From positions 1 to 54,204 of the forward strand of contig CADCVQ010000124.1 of NCBI GenBank assembly GCA_902806175.1: 54,204 nucleotides of DNA, in the 5' to 3' direction. Of this stretch, positions 30,941 through 39,917 are shown piece after piece (position 1 is the first letter of the stretch; each line of letters starts with the position of its first letter). Source of the stretch: an uncultured Solirubrobacteraceae bacterium. Its GTDB lineage: Bacteria; Actinomycetota; Thermoleophilia; Solirubrobacterales; Solirubrobacteraceae. The translations under genes were made by a program, and so were the position numbers. The notes beneath the pieces are model-generated. The model was not told the origin of the DNA. It saw only the letters and a list, made by a program, of their open reading frames with translations, and made no database searches.

Positions 30941-33900
30941 ATGGTTGTCGCGGCACCGCAGATCAGCTACCCGCCCGAGCTGCCCGTCAGCGCGCGCCGC
31001 GACGACCTGCTGGCGAGCATCCGCGACAACCAGGTCGTGATCGTCGCGGGCGAGACGGGCTCGGGCAAGACGACGCAGCTGCCGAAGATCTGCCTCGAGC
31101 TCGGGCGGACGGCGATCGCGCACACGCAGCCGCGGCGGATCGCCGCGCGCACGGTCGCCCAGCGGATCGCCGACGAGCTCGAGGTGCAGCTGGGCACGGC
31201 AGTCGGCTACGCCGTGCGCTTCGAGGACCGCTCCACGCCCGAGACGCTCGTCCGGCTGCTCACCGACGGCCTGCTGCTCGCCGAGATCCAGCACGACCGC
31301 CTGCTGCGCCGCTACGACACGATCATCGTCGACGAGGCGCACGAGCGCAGCCTCAACGTCGACTTCCTGCTCGGCTACCTGCGCCGGCTGCTGCCCCAGC
31401 GGCCCGAGCTGAAGCTCGTGATCACGAGCGCGACGATCGACCCCGGCCGCTTCAGCGCGCACTTCGCAGACGCGCCGGTGATCGAGGTCTCCGGGCGCAC
31501 GTTTCCCGTCGACGTCCGCTACGAGCCGGTCGCCGACGAGACCGATCCCGTCGACGCGATCGGCGACGCCGTCGCGCAACTGCTGCGCGACGCGCCCGGT
31601 GACGTGCTCGTCTTTCTCAGCGGCGAGCGCGAGATCCGCGACACCGCCGAGGCGCTCGCCGGCCGGCTGCCCAGGGAGGTCGGCATCCTGCCGCTCTACG
31701 CGCGCCTGTCGCCGGCCGAGCAGCAGCGGGTCTTTCAGCGACACGAGGAGCGCCGTGTCGTGCTTGCGACGAACGTCGCCGAGACGTCGCTGACCGTCCC
31801 CGGGATCGGCGCCGTCGTCGATCCGGGCACCGCGCGGATCAGCCGCTACAGCGCCCGGCTGAAGGTCCAGCGGCTGCCGATCGAGCCGATCTCGCAGGCT
31901 TCGGCGAACCAGCGCATGGGGCGCTGCGGGCGCACCTCGAACGGCATCTGCATCCGCCTGTACTCCGAGGAGGACTTCGCGCAGCGCCCGCAGTTCACCG
32001 ACCCGGAGATCCTGCGCACGAGCCTTGCCGCGGTGATCTTGCAGATGGAGGCGCTGCGTCTCGGCGAGGTCGAGGACTTCGGCTTCCTCGATCCTCCCGA
32101 CCGCCGCCAGGTGCGCGACGGCAACCTGCTGTTGCACGAGTTGGGGGCACTCGACCTCGCAGCGAAGAACCCGCGCCGGCGGCTGACGAAGCTCGGCCGG
32201 CGGCTCGCGCAGCTTCCGGTCGACCCGCGCATGGGGCGGATGGTGCTCGAGGCCGACAAGCTCGGCTGTGCAGACGAGGTGATCGTGATCGCCGCCGCGC
32301 TGTCGATCCAGGACCCGCGCGTGCGCCCGGCCGACAAGCGCACCGAAGCAGATCAGCACCACGCGCGCTTCAAGGACGACAGCTCGGACTTCGTCGCGCT
32401 GCTGAACCTCTGGCGCCACCTGCGCGTGCAGCAGAAGGAGCGCTCGCGAAACGGATTTCGCAAGATGTGCCACGCCGAGTTCCTGCACTACCTGCGCGTG
32501 CGCGAGTGGCAGGACCTCGCGGCCTCGCTGCGGCGTTCGGCGCGCTCCGTCGGCGTCACGCTCAACCAGCAGCCGGCGCAGCCCGACGAGATCCACCGCG
32601 CGCTGCTCGCCGGCCTGCTCTCGCACGTGGGCGCGCGCGACGCCGGCCGGCGCGAGTACGCGGGCGCGCGCGGCGCGCGCTTCACCCTGTCGTCCGGCTC
32701 GGCGCTGGCGCGCAAGCCGCCGGCATGGGTGATGGTCGCCGAGCTCGTCGAGACGACGCGCCTGCTCGGCCACACCGCCGCGCAGATCCAGCCGCGCTGG
32801 ATCGAGCCGCTGGCCGGCCACCTGATCAAGCGCACGCACTCCGAGCCGCGCTGGGAGCGCAAGCGCGGGTCGGTCGTCGCCACGGAGCGCGCGACGCTCT
32901 ACGGCCTACCGGTCGTGGCGGGGCGGACGGTCCCCTACGGCGCGATCGAGCCCGAGCTGTCGCGTCGCCTCTTCATCCAGCGCGCCCTGATCGAGGGCGA
33001 CTGGGATGCGCGCCATCGCTTTCTGGCGGGCAACCGGGCGCTGCTGGAGGAGGTCGAGGAGCTCGAGCACCGCGCGCGGCGGCGTGACATCGTCGCGACG
33101 GAGGCACAGCTGTATGACTTCTACGACGCGCGGATCGCGCAGGAGGTCGTGTCGGGCGCGCACTTCGACCGCTGGTGGAAGGACGCGCGCCGGCGCGACC
33201 CCGAACTGCTGACGTTCACGCGCGAGCTACTCGTCGGCGAGGCCGGCATCGACCGCGACGCGCTGCCCGACGAGTGGCGCCAGGGCGACGTCGCGCTGGC
33301 GCTGACCTACCGCTTCGAGCCCGGCTCGGACGTCGACGGCGTCACGGTCAACGTGCCACTGAAGACCTTGGCGCAGCTGCGCTCGGACGGCTTTGACTGG
33401 CTCGTCCCGGGGCTGCGCGAGGAGCTCGTGATCGCGCTGATCCGGTCGCTGCCCAAGGACCTGCGCCGGTCGCTCGTGCCGATCCCGCAGACGGCGGCGC
33501 AGGTGGTCGCCGGGCTGCGGCCGGGCGACGGCGCGATCGTCGAGGCCGTCGCGCGCGAGCTCGAGCGGGTGCGGGGCGTGCGCGCGGCGCCCGAGCAGTT
33601 CGACCTGTCGCGGCTGCCGCTCCACCTGCGACCGCGCTTCGAGGTCCAGGACGAGGACGGCCGCGCCGTCGCGGCGGGCGACGACCTCGACGTGCTGCGC
33701 GAGCAGGTCCGCCCGCGGCTGCACGCGCAGCTCGCCGAGCAGACCGCATCGGTGCAGCGCAGCGGGCTGCGCGACTGGACGATCGGCGACCTGCCGCGCA
33801 GCGTCGCGCTGCCGGGAACCGCTGATGCGGTCCGCGCCTACCCCGCGCTGGTCGACGAGGGCGACAGCGTCGCCGTGCGCGCGCTCCAGGCGCCGGCCGC

Positions 33901-34621
33901 GCAGGCGGTCGCGATGCGCGCGGGCACGCGGCGCCTGCTGGCGCTGACGGTGGCGTCGCCGCTGCGCTCCGTCCAGCGCGGGCTGCCGACCACGGCGGCG
34001 CTGACGCTGGCCGCCGCGCCGCATGGAGGCGCAGCGGCCGTGCTGGAAGACGCCTACGTCGCGGCGCTCGACGCGCTGATCGCCTCCGGCGGCGGTCCGG
34101 CCTGGGACGCGGCCGGCTTTGCCGCGCTGCGCGAGCACGTCGCGGCGCGGCTTGCGGCGACGACCGCCGCGATCGTCGCCGATGTCGTCGCGGTGCTCGA
34201 CGAGGCGGCCGCGCTGCGCCGGCGCCTGGACGAGCTGGCGGCCGATCCGGCGCTGCAGGCCGCGCGCCTCGACGTCGCCGCGCAACTCGGCGGCCTCGTG
34301 CATCCCGGTTTCGTCGCCGCCTCCGGTGCCGCGCGGCTGCCCGACGTCCTGCGCTACCTGCGCGCCGCCGGCCGGCGCCTCGATCGGCTGCCCGATGCGG
34401 TCGCCGCCGACCGCGACCGGATGAGCGCGATCCACGAGCTCGAAACGGAATACCGCGCGCGCGGCGGGCGCGCCGCCGCGCCCGCTGTGCATTGGATGCT
34501 GCAGGAACTGCGCGTCGCGCACTTCGCGCAGGGCCTCGGCGTGCACGGCAAGGCGACGCCGAAGCAGATCAGGCGCGCACTGGCGACGATCGCCCAGGTG
34601 CCGGCTGGCGGCACTCCGTGA
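30941..34621 (+). CDS. hrpA: HrpA-type DEAH-box ATP-dependent RNA helicase
   Basis: A 1226-residue protein from ATG 30941. Motif I GETGSGKTTQ (near 38-47), DEAHERS, TSATID, LATNVAETSLTVPG and QRMGRCGR define a DEAH helicase; the HA2/OB region and a long C-terminal HrpA-specific domain (DUF3418, with WLVPGLREEL) follow. Size agrees with bacterial HrpA (about 1250-1300). HrpA acts in mRNA processing and in resolving stalled or collided ribosomes. It is divergent from the S4-domain protein, another factor linked to stalled ribosomes, which makes the arrangement functionally plausible. Confidence 0.95.
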   Translation: MVVAAPQISYPPELPVSARRDDLLASIRDNQVVIVAGETGSGKTTQLPKICLELGRTAIAHTQPRRIAARTVAQRIADELEVQLGTAVGYAVRFEDRSTPETLVRLLTDGLLLAEIQHDRLLRRYDTIIVDEAHERSLNVDFLLGYLRRLLPQRPELKLVITSATIDPGRFSAHFADAPVIEVSGRTFPVDVRYEPVADETDPVDAIGDAVAQLLRDAPGDVLVFLSGEREIRDTAEALAGRLPREVGILPLYARLSPAEQQRVFQRHEERRVVLATNVAETSLTVPGIGAVVDPGTARISRYSARLKVQRLPIEPISQASANQRMGRCGRTSNGICIRLYSEEDFAQRPQFTDPEILRTSLAAVILQMEALRLGEVEDFGFLDPPDRRQVRDGNLLLHELGALDLAAKNPRRRLTKLGRRLAQLPVDPRMGRMVLEADKLGCADEVIVIAAALSIQDPRVRPADKRTEADQHHARFKDDSSDFVALLNLWRHLRVQQKERSRNGFRKMCHAEFLHYLRVREWQDLAASLRRSARSVGVTLNQQPAQPDEIHRALLAGLLSHVGARDAGRREYAGARGARFTLSSGSALARKPPAWVMVAELVETTRLLGHTAAQIQPRWIEPLAGHLIKRTHSEPRWERKRGSVVATERATLYGLPVVAGRTVPYGAIEPELSRRLFIQRALIEGDWDARHRFLAGNRALLEEVEELEHRARRRDIVATEAQLYDFYDARIAQEVVSGAHFDRWWKDARRRDPELLTFTRELLVGEAGIDRDALPDEWRQGDVALALTYRFEPGSDVDGVTVNVPLKTLAQLRSDGFDWLVPGLREELVIALIRSLPKDLRRSLVPIPQTAAQVVAGLRPGDGAIVEAVARELERVRGVRAAPEQFDLSRLPLHLRPRFEVQDEDGRAVAAGDDLDVLREQVRPRLHAQLAEQTASVQRSGLRDWTIGDLPRSVALPGTADAVRAYPALVDEGDSVAVRALQAPAAQAVAMRAGTRRLLALTVASPLRSVQRGLPTTAALTLAAAPHGGAAAVLEDAYVAALDALIASGGGPAWDAAGFAALREHVAARLAATTAAIVADVVAVLDEAAALRRRLDELAADPALQAARLDVAAQLGGLVHPGFVAASGAARLPDVLRYLRAAGRRLDRLPDAVAADRDRMSAIHELETEYRARGGRAAAPAVHWMLQELRVAHFAQGLGVHGKATPKQIRRALATIAQVPAGGTP

Positions 34622-34723
34622 TCGCGCGGCGAGCGTCGCAGACGACCGCCATCAACGCTCGGAGCCGTGGTCGACAACCGCTCGATGTTGATCGGCGATC
34701 TTGCGTGCCATAGGGTCGTGAGC

Positions 34724-35476
34724 ATGAAAGTGGCAATCGCCGGTAAGGGCGGAGCGGGCAAGACGACGATCTCCGGGACGCTTGCGCGACAGCTCGCGCG
34801 GCAGGGCTACGAGGTCCTCGCCCTCGACAACGACCTGAATCCGAACCTCCCGCTGACGGTCGGGATCCCGGCCGAGCGGATGACCGACCTGCCGACGATG
34901 TCGTCGGACATCGTGCGGGTGGTCGATGGGCGCCTCGAGCTGACCCAGTCGCTCGACGAGATCCGCGAGGCGCACGCGATGGAGGCCCCGGACGGCGTCA
35001 CCGTGCTCGTCGCGCACGAGCCCAAGAAGGCCGACACCGGCTGCATGGGCCGCTACCACGTCGCGATGCGGGCCGTCGTGGGCGCCGCGCCGAACTCGCA
35101 GAACTACATCTGCATCCTCGACACCGAGGCTTCGACGGAGCACCTGAAGGTCGGCACGGCCAAGCATGTCGACGTGCTGTACGCGGTCGTCGAGCCGTAC
35201 TTCAAGTCGCTGGAGTCCGGGCGGCGCGTGCTGGCGCTGGCGCGCGATCTCGGCATCGAGCACCTGGCGCTGCTCGCCAACAAGGTGCGCGAGGGCGAGC
35301 TCGAGGTCGTGCAGCAGTTCGCCGACGAGCATGACCTCGGCCTGATCGGCGCGATCCCCTTCGACGACTGCTTCTACCACGCCGAGCGCGCCGCCGTCGC
35401 CCCGATCGACTTCGCACCGCAGGCGCCGGCCGTCGTGGCGATCGGCAAGCTCGCGCGCAAGCTCGTACGCGGGTAG
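34724..35476 (+). CDS. CooC/MinD-like P-loop ATPase
   Basis: A 250-residue protein from ATG 34724. The deviant Walker A motif is KGGAGKTT (8-15), followed by LALDNDLNPN and a switch-like ILDTEASTEHL; residues PYFKSLESGRR and LLANKV are typical of CooC-type ATPases that insert nickel into carbon monoxide dehydrogenase. A single Cys in TGCMGRYH replaces the CxC pair that dimerises classic CooC. No CO dehydrogenase or nickel gene is nearby, so the client is unknown. Starts upstream in frame lack this family's usual MK(V/I)A beginning. Confidence 0.85.
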   Translation: MKVAIAGKGGAGKTTISGTLARQLARQGYEVLALDNDLNPNLPLTVGIPAERMTDLPTMSSDIVRVVDGRLELTQSLDEIREAHAMEAPDGVTVLVAHEPKKADTGCMGRYHVAMRAVVGAAPNSQNYICILDTEASTEHLKVGTAKHVDVLYAVVEPYFKSLESGRRVLALARDLGIEHLALLANKVREGELEVVQQFADEHDLGLIGAIPFDDCFYHAERAAVAPIDFAPQAPAVVAIGKLARKLVRG

Positions 35477-35504
35477 CGCTTCGCCGACAGCAGGCAATGA
35501 ATGA

Positions 35505-36500
35505 TCAGGCATGTTCGCGGGCGTGCGTGACCTGCGGCTTGGGGGCGTCGGGGCGACGTTGGAGGCTTGAGACGGGAACGACGACGATGTCGTGCATGCG
35601 CCAGTCCAGTGCCGCGATCTGGCGCGCGGCGTCCTCTATGCGCGCCACGAGATCGTCGTCGTCGCGCGCGACGACGAGCGCCTCGCCGGTGAAGACGTGG
35701 CCCTCCTCGCGCAACCTGGCCTGCGCCTCCTGCACCCAGTCCAGCTCACACAGCGTCTCCTCGATCTGCCCGAGCAGCGGGTGCGGCCCGGAGCCGTCGT
35801 AGGTCGACGGCCGCGTGTCGATGACGTCGCGGCCGGCGCGGCGAAGGTTCGTCCAGCCGTCGCGCACGATGTCCAGCGAGATCGCGATCGCGGCGGCCGC
35901 ATCGGCCCACCAGAGGCCGAAGGCGATACCAATGACGCCGACGGCGGCGGCGGTGGCGGTCATCCAGTCGGCCTTGTTCATTTTTGCGTCGGCGTAGAGC
36001 ACCTTGTTGTGCAGGGATGCGGCGAGCGGCATCTTCGCGCGCCCGAGGAAGACGGCGGGGATCGCGCTCCAGGCCAGCGCGGGCAGCATGACCCAGCCAA
36101 GCCAGATCTGCTCCCCGAAGAGCTCGATGACGCCGAGCGGCGGATGCTCGGCGGTGACGAGCTTCAGTGTCGACTCGATGAGGATGAAGCTGCCGAACAG
36201 CAGCAGCGAAACCGCCGACGCGAGGTAGGCGAGCGTCACGCCGCGGTGAAAGCCCCACGGATGCTGCTGGTCGGGTGGTTTGTCGCGAAGGCGCGCGGCG
36301 ATGAGGAAGGCGATCGGCGGGGTGAGGCTGAGCGCGTCCTCGATCATCGCGGCCTTGCCGGCCTGTGACTGGCCGATCGTCAGGTACAGCAGCGCCGTCG
36401 CTGAGAGCAGGTAGGCGATCGTCAGCCACTCCAGGCGCCGCGCCTTGCGGTGCAGCTTCTGCTTGTCGGGCGGCAGCTCGAAACCGGCCGGCAGGGTCAT
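35505..36500 (-). CDS. Cation diffusion facilitator family transporter
   Basis: A 331-residue protein from ATG 36500, overlapping the preceding gene's stop as ATGA. Five to six membrane segments occur between residues 25 and 215. Metal-site-like residues are in MIEDALSLTP (Glu/Asp in helix 2) and YADAKMNKADWMTA (helix 5, Asp). A cytoplasmic domain with GQIEETLCELDWVQEAQARLREEGHV-type helices and strands follows (about 240-320). Canonical CDFs use HxxxD in helices 2 and 5; here the first His of each pair is replaced, so metal choice may not be zinc. It probably exports a divalent cation in exchange for protons. Confidence 0.82.
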   Translation of the reverse strand: MTLPAGFELPPDKQKLHRKARRLEWLTIAYLLSATALLYLTIGQSQAGKAAMIEDALSLTPPIAFLIAARLRDKPPDQQHPWGFHRGVTLAYLASAVSLLLFGSFILIESTLKLVTAEHPPLGVIELFGEQIWLGWVMLPALAWSAIPAVFLGRAKMPLAASLHNKVLYADAKMNKADWMTATAAAVGVIGIAFGLWWADAAAAIAISLDIVRDGWTNLRRAGRDVIDTRPSTYDGSGPHPLLGQIEETLCELDWVQEAQARLREEGHVFTGEALVVARDDDDLVARIEDAARQIAALDWRMHDIVVVPVSSLQRRPDAPKPQVTHAREHA

Positions 36501-37213
36501 GGCCTTCCGGTGCGTTCGAGCAGCGCGCGGATCTCGCCACGGCGGGTGAGCAGGAAGCGCTCCAGGCGCACCAGCCAGGCGTTCTCGCCGAGCGGCGCGG
36601 CGATGACGTGATCGCTCTTGGCCAGCTCGACGCCGGTCGGGCGCAGGCGCAGATCGTCGAGCAGCCAGTCGTCGGTCGCGGCCGCGCCGCGTGCCTTGCG
36701 CAGCTGGTCGACGGCGACCGGCCTGGCGTCTGTCTTGCGGCCCAACAGCCCGCCCGCCTCACTTCCACGCTCAAACGCCACCGCAACCTCGTCGAGGTCC
36801 TCGGGCACTCTGGTTGCGGGCGGGACGCCGACCAGCACCCGCGTGCTGAGGTACGGCCGCGTGAGCGCCGCCTCCGTCTGCCACGGCGACTTGCGCGTCA
36901 GGCCGCCGACGACCAGGTCAAGCTGACCTTCCTTCAGCGCGCCGATGAGCTCCTCCTCGGAGCCCTCGACCCATTCGACCTGCGCGTTGAGCGCGGCAGC
37001 GAAGCGGCGCACGAGCGTCGGCTCGACACCCTGCGGATTATCTGGATCAGCCAGTTGCACCCATGGGTCATTCTCGGTGACGCCGACGCGCATGGTTGCA
37101 TCGCGGACGCGGTCAAGCGTTCCGTCTGGATCGCGCGGCAGCTCACATCCGCTCAGCCCCGCGGCGGCGGCAAGGGTCGCGGCGATGCGGATCTTCCTGC
37201 CCGGATGCTTCAT
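36497..37213 (-). CDS. Periplasmic-type solute-binding lipoprotein (amino-acid ABC family)
   Basis: A 238-residue protein from ATG 37213. The N-terminus has a lipoprotein signal with lipobox LSGC. The mature part follows the SBP_bac_3 pattern: MRVGVTENDPW, GVEPTLVRRFAAALNAQVEW, LKEGQLDLVVGGLT and a second lobe ending in FLLTRRGEIRALLE. It should bind a polar solute outside the membrane. No permease or ATPase gene is adjacent; instead it overlaps a CDF transporter gene by four bases, so it may be a stand-alone sensor or a partner for that transporter. Confidence 0.82.
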   Translation of the reverse strand: MKHPGRKIRIAATLAAAAGLSGCELPRDPDGTLDRVRDATMRVGVTENDPWVQLADPDNPQGVEPTLVRRFAAALNAQVEWVEGSEEELIGALKEGQLDLVVGGLTRKSPWQTEAALTRPYLSTRVLVGVPPATRVPEDLDEVAVAFERGSEAGGLLGRKTDARPVAVDQLRKARGAAATDDWLLDDLRLRPTGVELAKSDHVIAAPLGENAWLVRLERFLLTRRGEIRALLERTGRP

Positions 37214-37518
37214 CTGCCGCGCATCGATACCCGCGCTGCGACGAGCACAACCGAGCCGTGGCCTGAGGGCGGCGGTGGACGGGCTGCGTGCAACATCGTC
37301 GCTGGCGTCGCAGCGAATTCCTCTACCCCCGTGCGTGTCGCTGTGCCACGCGCGCACGCCGGAGGCGGTCGTCGAGGTCGCCGCGTTGCAGCGAGGACGA
37401 TCCACGAACGCTCGACGGCGACGCCAGGGCGGCGGCGGCTCGGGTAGGACTACGTCGACCGCGGCGCTCGCGGTCCGTAGCCGATCCTCAAGGAGGCCGC
37501 TGTGTCATATGCAGATCG
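37214..37518. other. Intergenic region upstream of the copper-protein gene
   Basis: Divergent promoter region of about 305 bases. AGGAGG at 37491-37496 is a good ribosome-binding site, but the ATG at a sensible distance (37509) is in a different frame from the copper-protein gene, whose first in-frame ATG is at 37519. A small indel near the start is therefore possible. No other feature is seen. Confidence 0.4.
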
Positions 37519-38286
37519 ATGCTCGAGACCTATCCGCGCGATTTCAACGTCGACAAGGACGTGCTCGTCGGCTGCATCGAGGCGTGCTACGACTGTGCGC
37601 AGGCGTGCACGGCGTGCGCCGATGACTGCCTCAGCGAGGACAACGTCGCGCACCTGGTGAAGTGCATTCGCCTGGACGCCGACTGCGCCGACATCTGCAT
37701 AGCGACGGGTCGCGTCGTCAGCCGCCAGACCGAGTACGACGCGAATGTCACGCGGCCGATCGTCGAGGCGTGCGCGCAGGCCTGTAAGACCTGCGGCGAG
37801 GAATGCGAGCACCAAGCCAAGTCGGGGATGGAGCATTGCCGCGTCTGCGCCGAGGCCTGCCGGCGCTGTGAGCGGGCCTGCGAGGACCTGCTCGAGGCGA
37901 TGAGTAGGCTGGCTCGGACGGTCGGACGGCCCCGCGGGGGTGGCGGGGGAGCGCTTCACGTTGTGCGAGGGAGGTGCCACTTCAAGCTCCGCGTCGCAGG
38001 CCGCGTCTGCGCGGCACCGTCGCGCGCGTTCGAGCACATCCCGCCGCACTTGCTCGCGCACCAGCTCCCGCGCCGTCGCGGCCTGCGACGCGACGGCGCT
38101 GATCGCCTGGGCGCTGCGCGAGGGATGAGCGACCGGCTGCTACCGCTGTCGGCGAGCGCCGTGCGCTACCGGCGCGACTGGTTGCCGACCGCCGACTGGG
38201 TAGAGCTCGACGATCTCGGCCACGCGCCACAGCTCGACGTGCCGCTCGAGGCCGCGCAGCTGATCCTGCAATTCACGTCGCGCTGA
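37519..38286 (+). CDS. Csp-like four-helix copper-storage protein with anomalous extension
   Basis: Open for 255 residues from ATG 37519. Residues 1-130 are a typical cytosolic Csp/DUF326 protein: CIEACYDCAQACTACADDCL, LDADCADICIATG, CAQACKTCGEECEHQ and HCRVCAEACRRCERACEDLL, with about twenty cysteines, many spaced CxxxC inside four helices for binding many Cu(I) ions. Usual members end near residue 110-130. Here the frame continues through low-complexity sequence into the C-terminus of an unrelated alpha/beta hydrolase. The original stop has probably been lost by an indel (TGAGTAG is present in another frame at the expected end). The start region also looks shifted relative to the ribosome-binding site. 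Confidence 0.75.
   Translation: MLETYPRDFNVDKDVLVGCIEACYDCAQACTACADDCLSEDNVAHLVKCIRLDADCADICIATGRVVSRQTEYDANVTRPIVEACAQACKTCGEECEHQAKSGMEHCRVCAEACRRCERACEDLLEAMSRLARTVGRPRGGGGGALHVVRGRCHFKLRVAGRVCAAPSRAFEHIPPHLLAHQLPRRRGLRRDGADRLGAARGMSDRLLPLSASAVRYRRDWLPTADWVELDDLGHAPQLDVPLEAAQLILQFTSR
38030..38286 (+). pseudogene. C-terminal debris of an alpha/beta hydrolase
   Basis: One frame carries RAVAACDATALIAWALREG and another, after a deletion, carries SDRLLPLSASAVRYR and WVELDDLGHAPQLDVP, which is the cap end and catalytic-His strand of a hydrolase. The section that should hold the catalytic Asp lead-in is missing. The last part is in frame with the copper-protein gene. Confidence 0.75.
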
Positions 38287-38311
38287 ACGAGCCGGCAAAC
38301 GGGCGTGCCGC

Positions 38312-38911
38312 TCACTTGTGCAGGTGCACGCGCTCGCCCTGCGGCCCGACGATCAGGATGAGCTCGACGGGGCCGTCGACGGCGCCGAACCAGTGCGGCG
38401 TCCACGTGGTGAACTCGACGGCCTCGCCTGCCTCGATCGTGAGGTCCTCGCTGCCGAGGATCAGCCGCAACCGGCCGTCGAGGACGTACATCCAGTCCTG
38501 CCCCTCGTGCACGCGCAGCGTCTCGATGGGGGGCGGGTTACGCCGCTTGGCGCTGATGATGATCTTGTAGGCCTGCAGGCCGCCCGCGGGCGCGTGGCGG
38601 GTGAGCGGCCATAGCGTCATGCCGTCGAACTTGCGCGCCTCGCCGCGCACGCGCGGGTCCTGCGGCGGCGGCGTGCCGAGCAGTTCGTCGGTGCTGACGC
38701 CGAGCGCCGCGGCGAGCGCGGGGATGTGGTCGAGGGCCAGTCGGCGCTTGCCGGCCTCCAGGCGGCTGAGCGTCGAGATGTCGATGCTCGCCCGCTCGGC
38801 GACCTGCTGCAGCGTCAGGCCCCGTTCTGTGCGCAGCTCGCGCAGCCGGCGGCGGACGCGCGCGTCGACGGGCTCCTCGGTGCTTGCCATCATGACAAAA
38901 GAGCTTGGCAT
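38312..38911 (-). CDS. XRE-family regulator with C-terminal cupin domain
   Basis: A 199-residue protein from ATG 38911; ATGs at 38893 and 38890 are alternatives. Residues 15-75 form a helix-turn-helix (LRELRTERGLTLQQVAERAS, STLSRLEAGKR). Residues 110-195 form a cupin (LRVHEGQDWMYVLDGRLRL, GEAVEFTTWTPHWFGA). Such regulators sense a small metabolite and usually control a neighbouring operon. It is divergent from the flavoprotein/methyltransferase genes with only 28 bases between start codons, so it very likely regulates them and itself from a shared site. Confidence 0.93.
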   Translation of the reverse strand: MPSSFVMMASTEEPVDARVRRRLRELRTERGLTLQQVAERASIDISTLSRLEAGKRRLALDHIPALAAALGVSTDELLGTPPPQDPRVRGEARKFDGMTLWPLTRHAPAGGLQAYKIIISAKRRNPPPIETLRVHEGQDWMYVLDGRLRLILGSEDLTIEAGEAVEFTTWTPHWFGAVDGPVELILIVGPQGERVHLHK

Positions 38912-38939
38912 ATCCGGACGCCGGTGTCACCGTTTCGCC

Positions 38940-39917
38940 ATGAACACGAATTGGGATTGCATCGTCGTCGGCGCGGGTGCCGCCGGTCTCAGCGCCGCGC
39001 TCGTGCTGGGGCGCGCCCGGCAGCGCACGCTCGTCGTCGACGCCGCAGGACAGAGCAACCGCGACGCGCACGGCATCGGCGGCCTGCTTGGTCACGACCG
39101 TCGCCCGCCGGCCGAGTTCTACGCCGGCGGGCGCGCCGAGCTCGCGGAGTATCCGACCGTGCAGCTGCGCGCCGGTGAGGTCGTGGATGGCGAGCCCCAG
39201 GGCGAGGGCTTCGTGCTCGAGCTGGCCGACGGCTCGCGCGAGGTCACGCGGCGGGTGCTGCTGGCGACGGGCATGGACTACCGCTATCCGCCGCTGCCGG
39301 GGATCGCGGAGCGGTGGGGACGATCGGTGTTTCACTGCCCGTTCTGTCACGGCTGGGAGGTCCGCGACCGCCAGCTCGCCGTGCTCGACCGTGGCGCATC
39401 GGGCGTGCACCGCGCGCTTCTGCTCGGCGCCTGGAGCGAGGACGTGACCCTGCTCGCCGACGGCCCCGCGGAACTCGACGCAGAGGATGCGCAGCGTCTG
39501 CACGACGCAGGGATCACAGTCGACGAGCGCCGCGTCGCCGGGCTGCGCGGCCCGGGCAGCACCCTCACCGGCGTCGTCTTCGCCGACGGCGACGAACGTC
39601 CGTGCGGCGGGCTGCTCGTGCCCGTCACGCTGCACCAGCGCTCGGCGCTTGCGCAGCGGCTGGGGGCGGCCGCCAGCGAGGAGCCAGGGCCGATCGCCGT
39701 CGACGCGCTGCAGGTCGATCAGACGTTCGCCACCAGCGCGCCCGGCGTGTCCGCGGCCGGCGACGTGGCTGCGACGATGCCGTCCGTCGCCAACGCGATC
39801 GCCAGCGGCAACGCGGCCGCGGCCATGCTCGTCGGCGCCCTGCGGACCGCGCCGCAGCGCCCGACCGCAGCGTTGCGCCGACCCGCGGCGACCGGGGCGG
39901 AAGCCGGGGCGCGATGA
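38940..39917 (+). CDS. Thioredoxin-reductase-like NAD(P)/FAD oxidoreductase
   Basis: A 325-residue protein from ATG 38940. It has the FAD motif VVGAGAAGLSAAL near the N-terminus, a second strand LATGMDYRYPPLPG, the redox motif HCPFCHGWE and the C-terminal SAAGDVA. The NADPH-site glycine motif is degenerate (LDRGASGVHRA), so electron donor and partner may differ from true TrxR. The next gene is a methyltransferase overlapped as ATGA; in other actinobacteria the two activities occur as a single bifunctional protein, which supports a shared function, possibly modification of a thiol or selenium/arsenic-type compound. Confidence 0.9.
   Translation: MNTNWDCIVVGAGAAGLSAALVLGRARQRTLVVDAAGQSNRDAHGIGGLLGHDRRPPAEFYAGGRAELAEYPTVQLRAGEVVDGEPQGEGFVLELADGSREVTRRVLLATGMDYRYPPLPGIAERWGRSVFHCPFCHGWEVRDRQLAVLDRGASGVHRALLLGAWSEDVTLLADGPAELDAEDAQRLHDAGITVDERRVAGLRGPGSTLTGVVFADGDERPCGGLLVPVTLHQRSALAQRLGAAASEEPGPIAVDALQVDQTFATSAPGVSAAGDVAATMPSVANAIASGNAAAAMLVGALRTAPQRPTAALRRPAATGAEAGAR

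Noticed and set aside
30791-32839. 682-codon minus-strand open frame opposite hrpA
   Set aside because: hrpA motifs are complete on the plus strand; the antisense translation has no recognisable domain.
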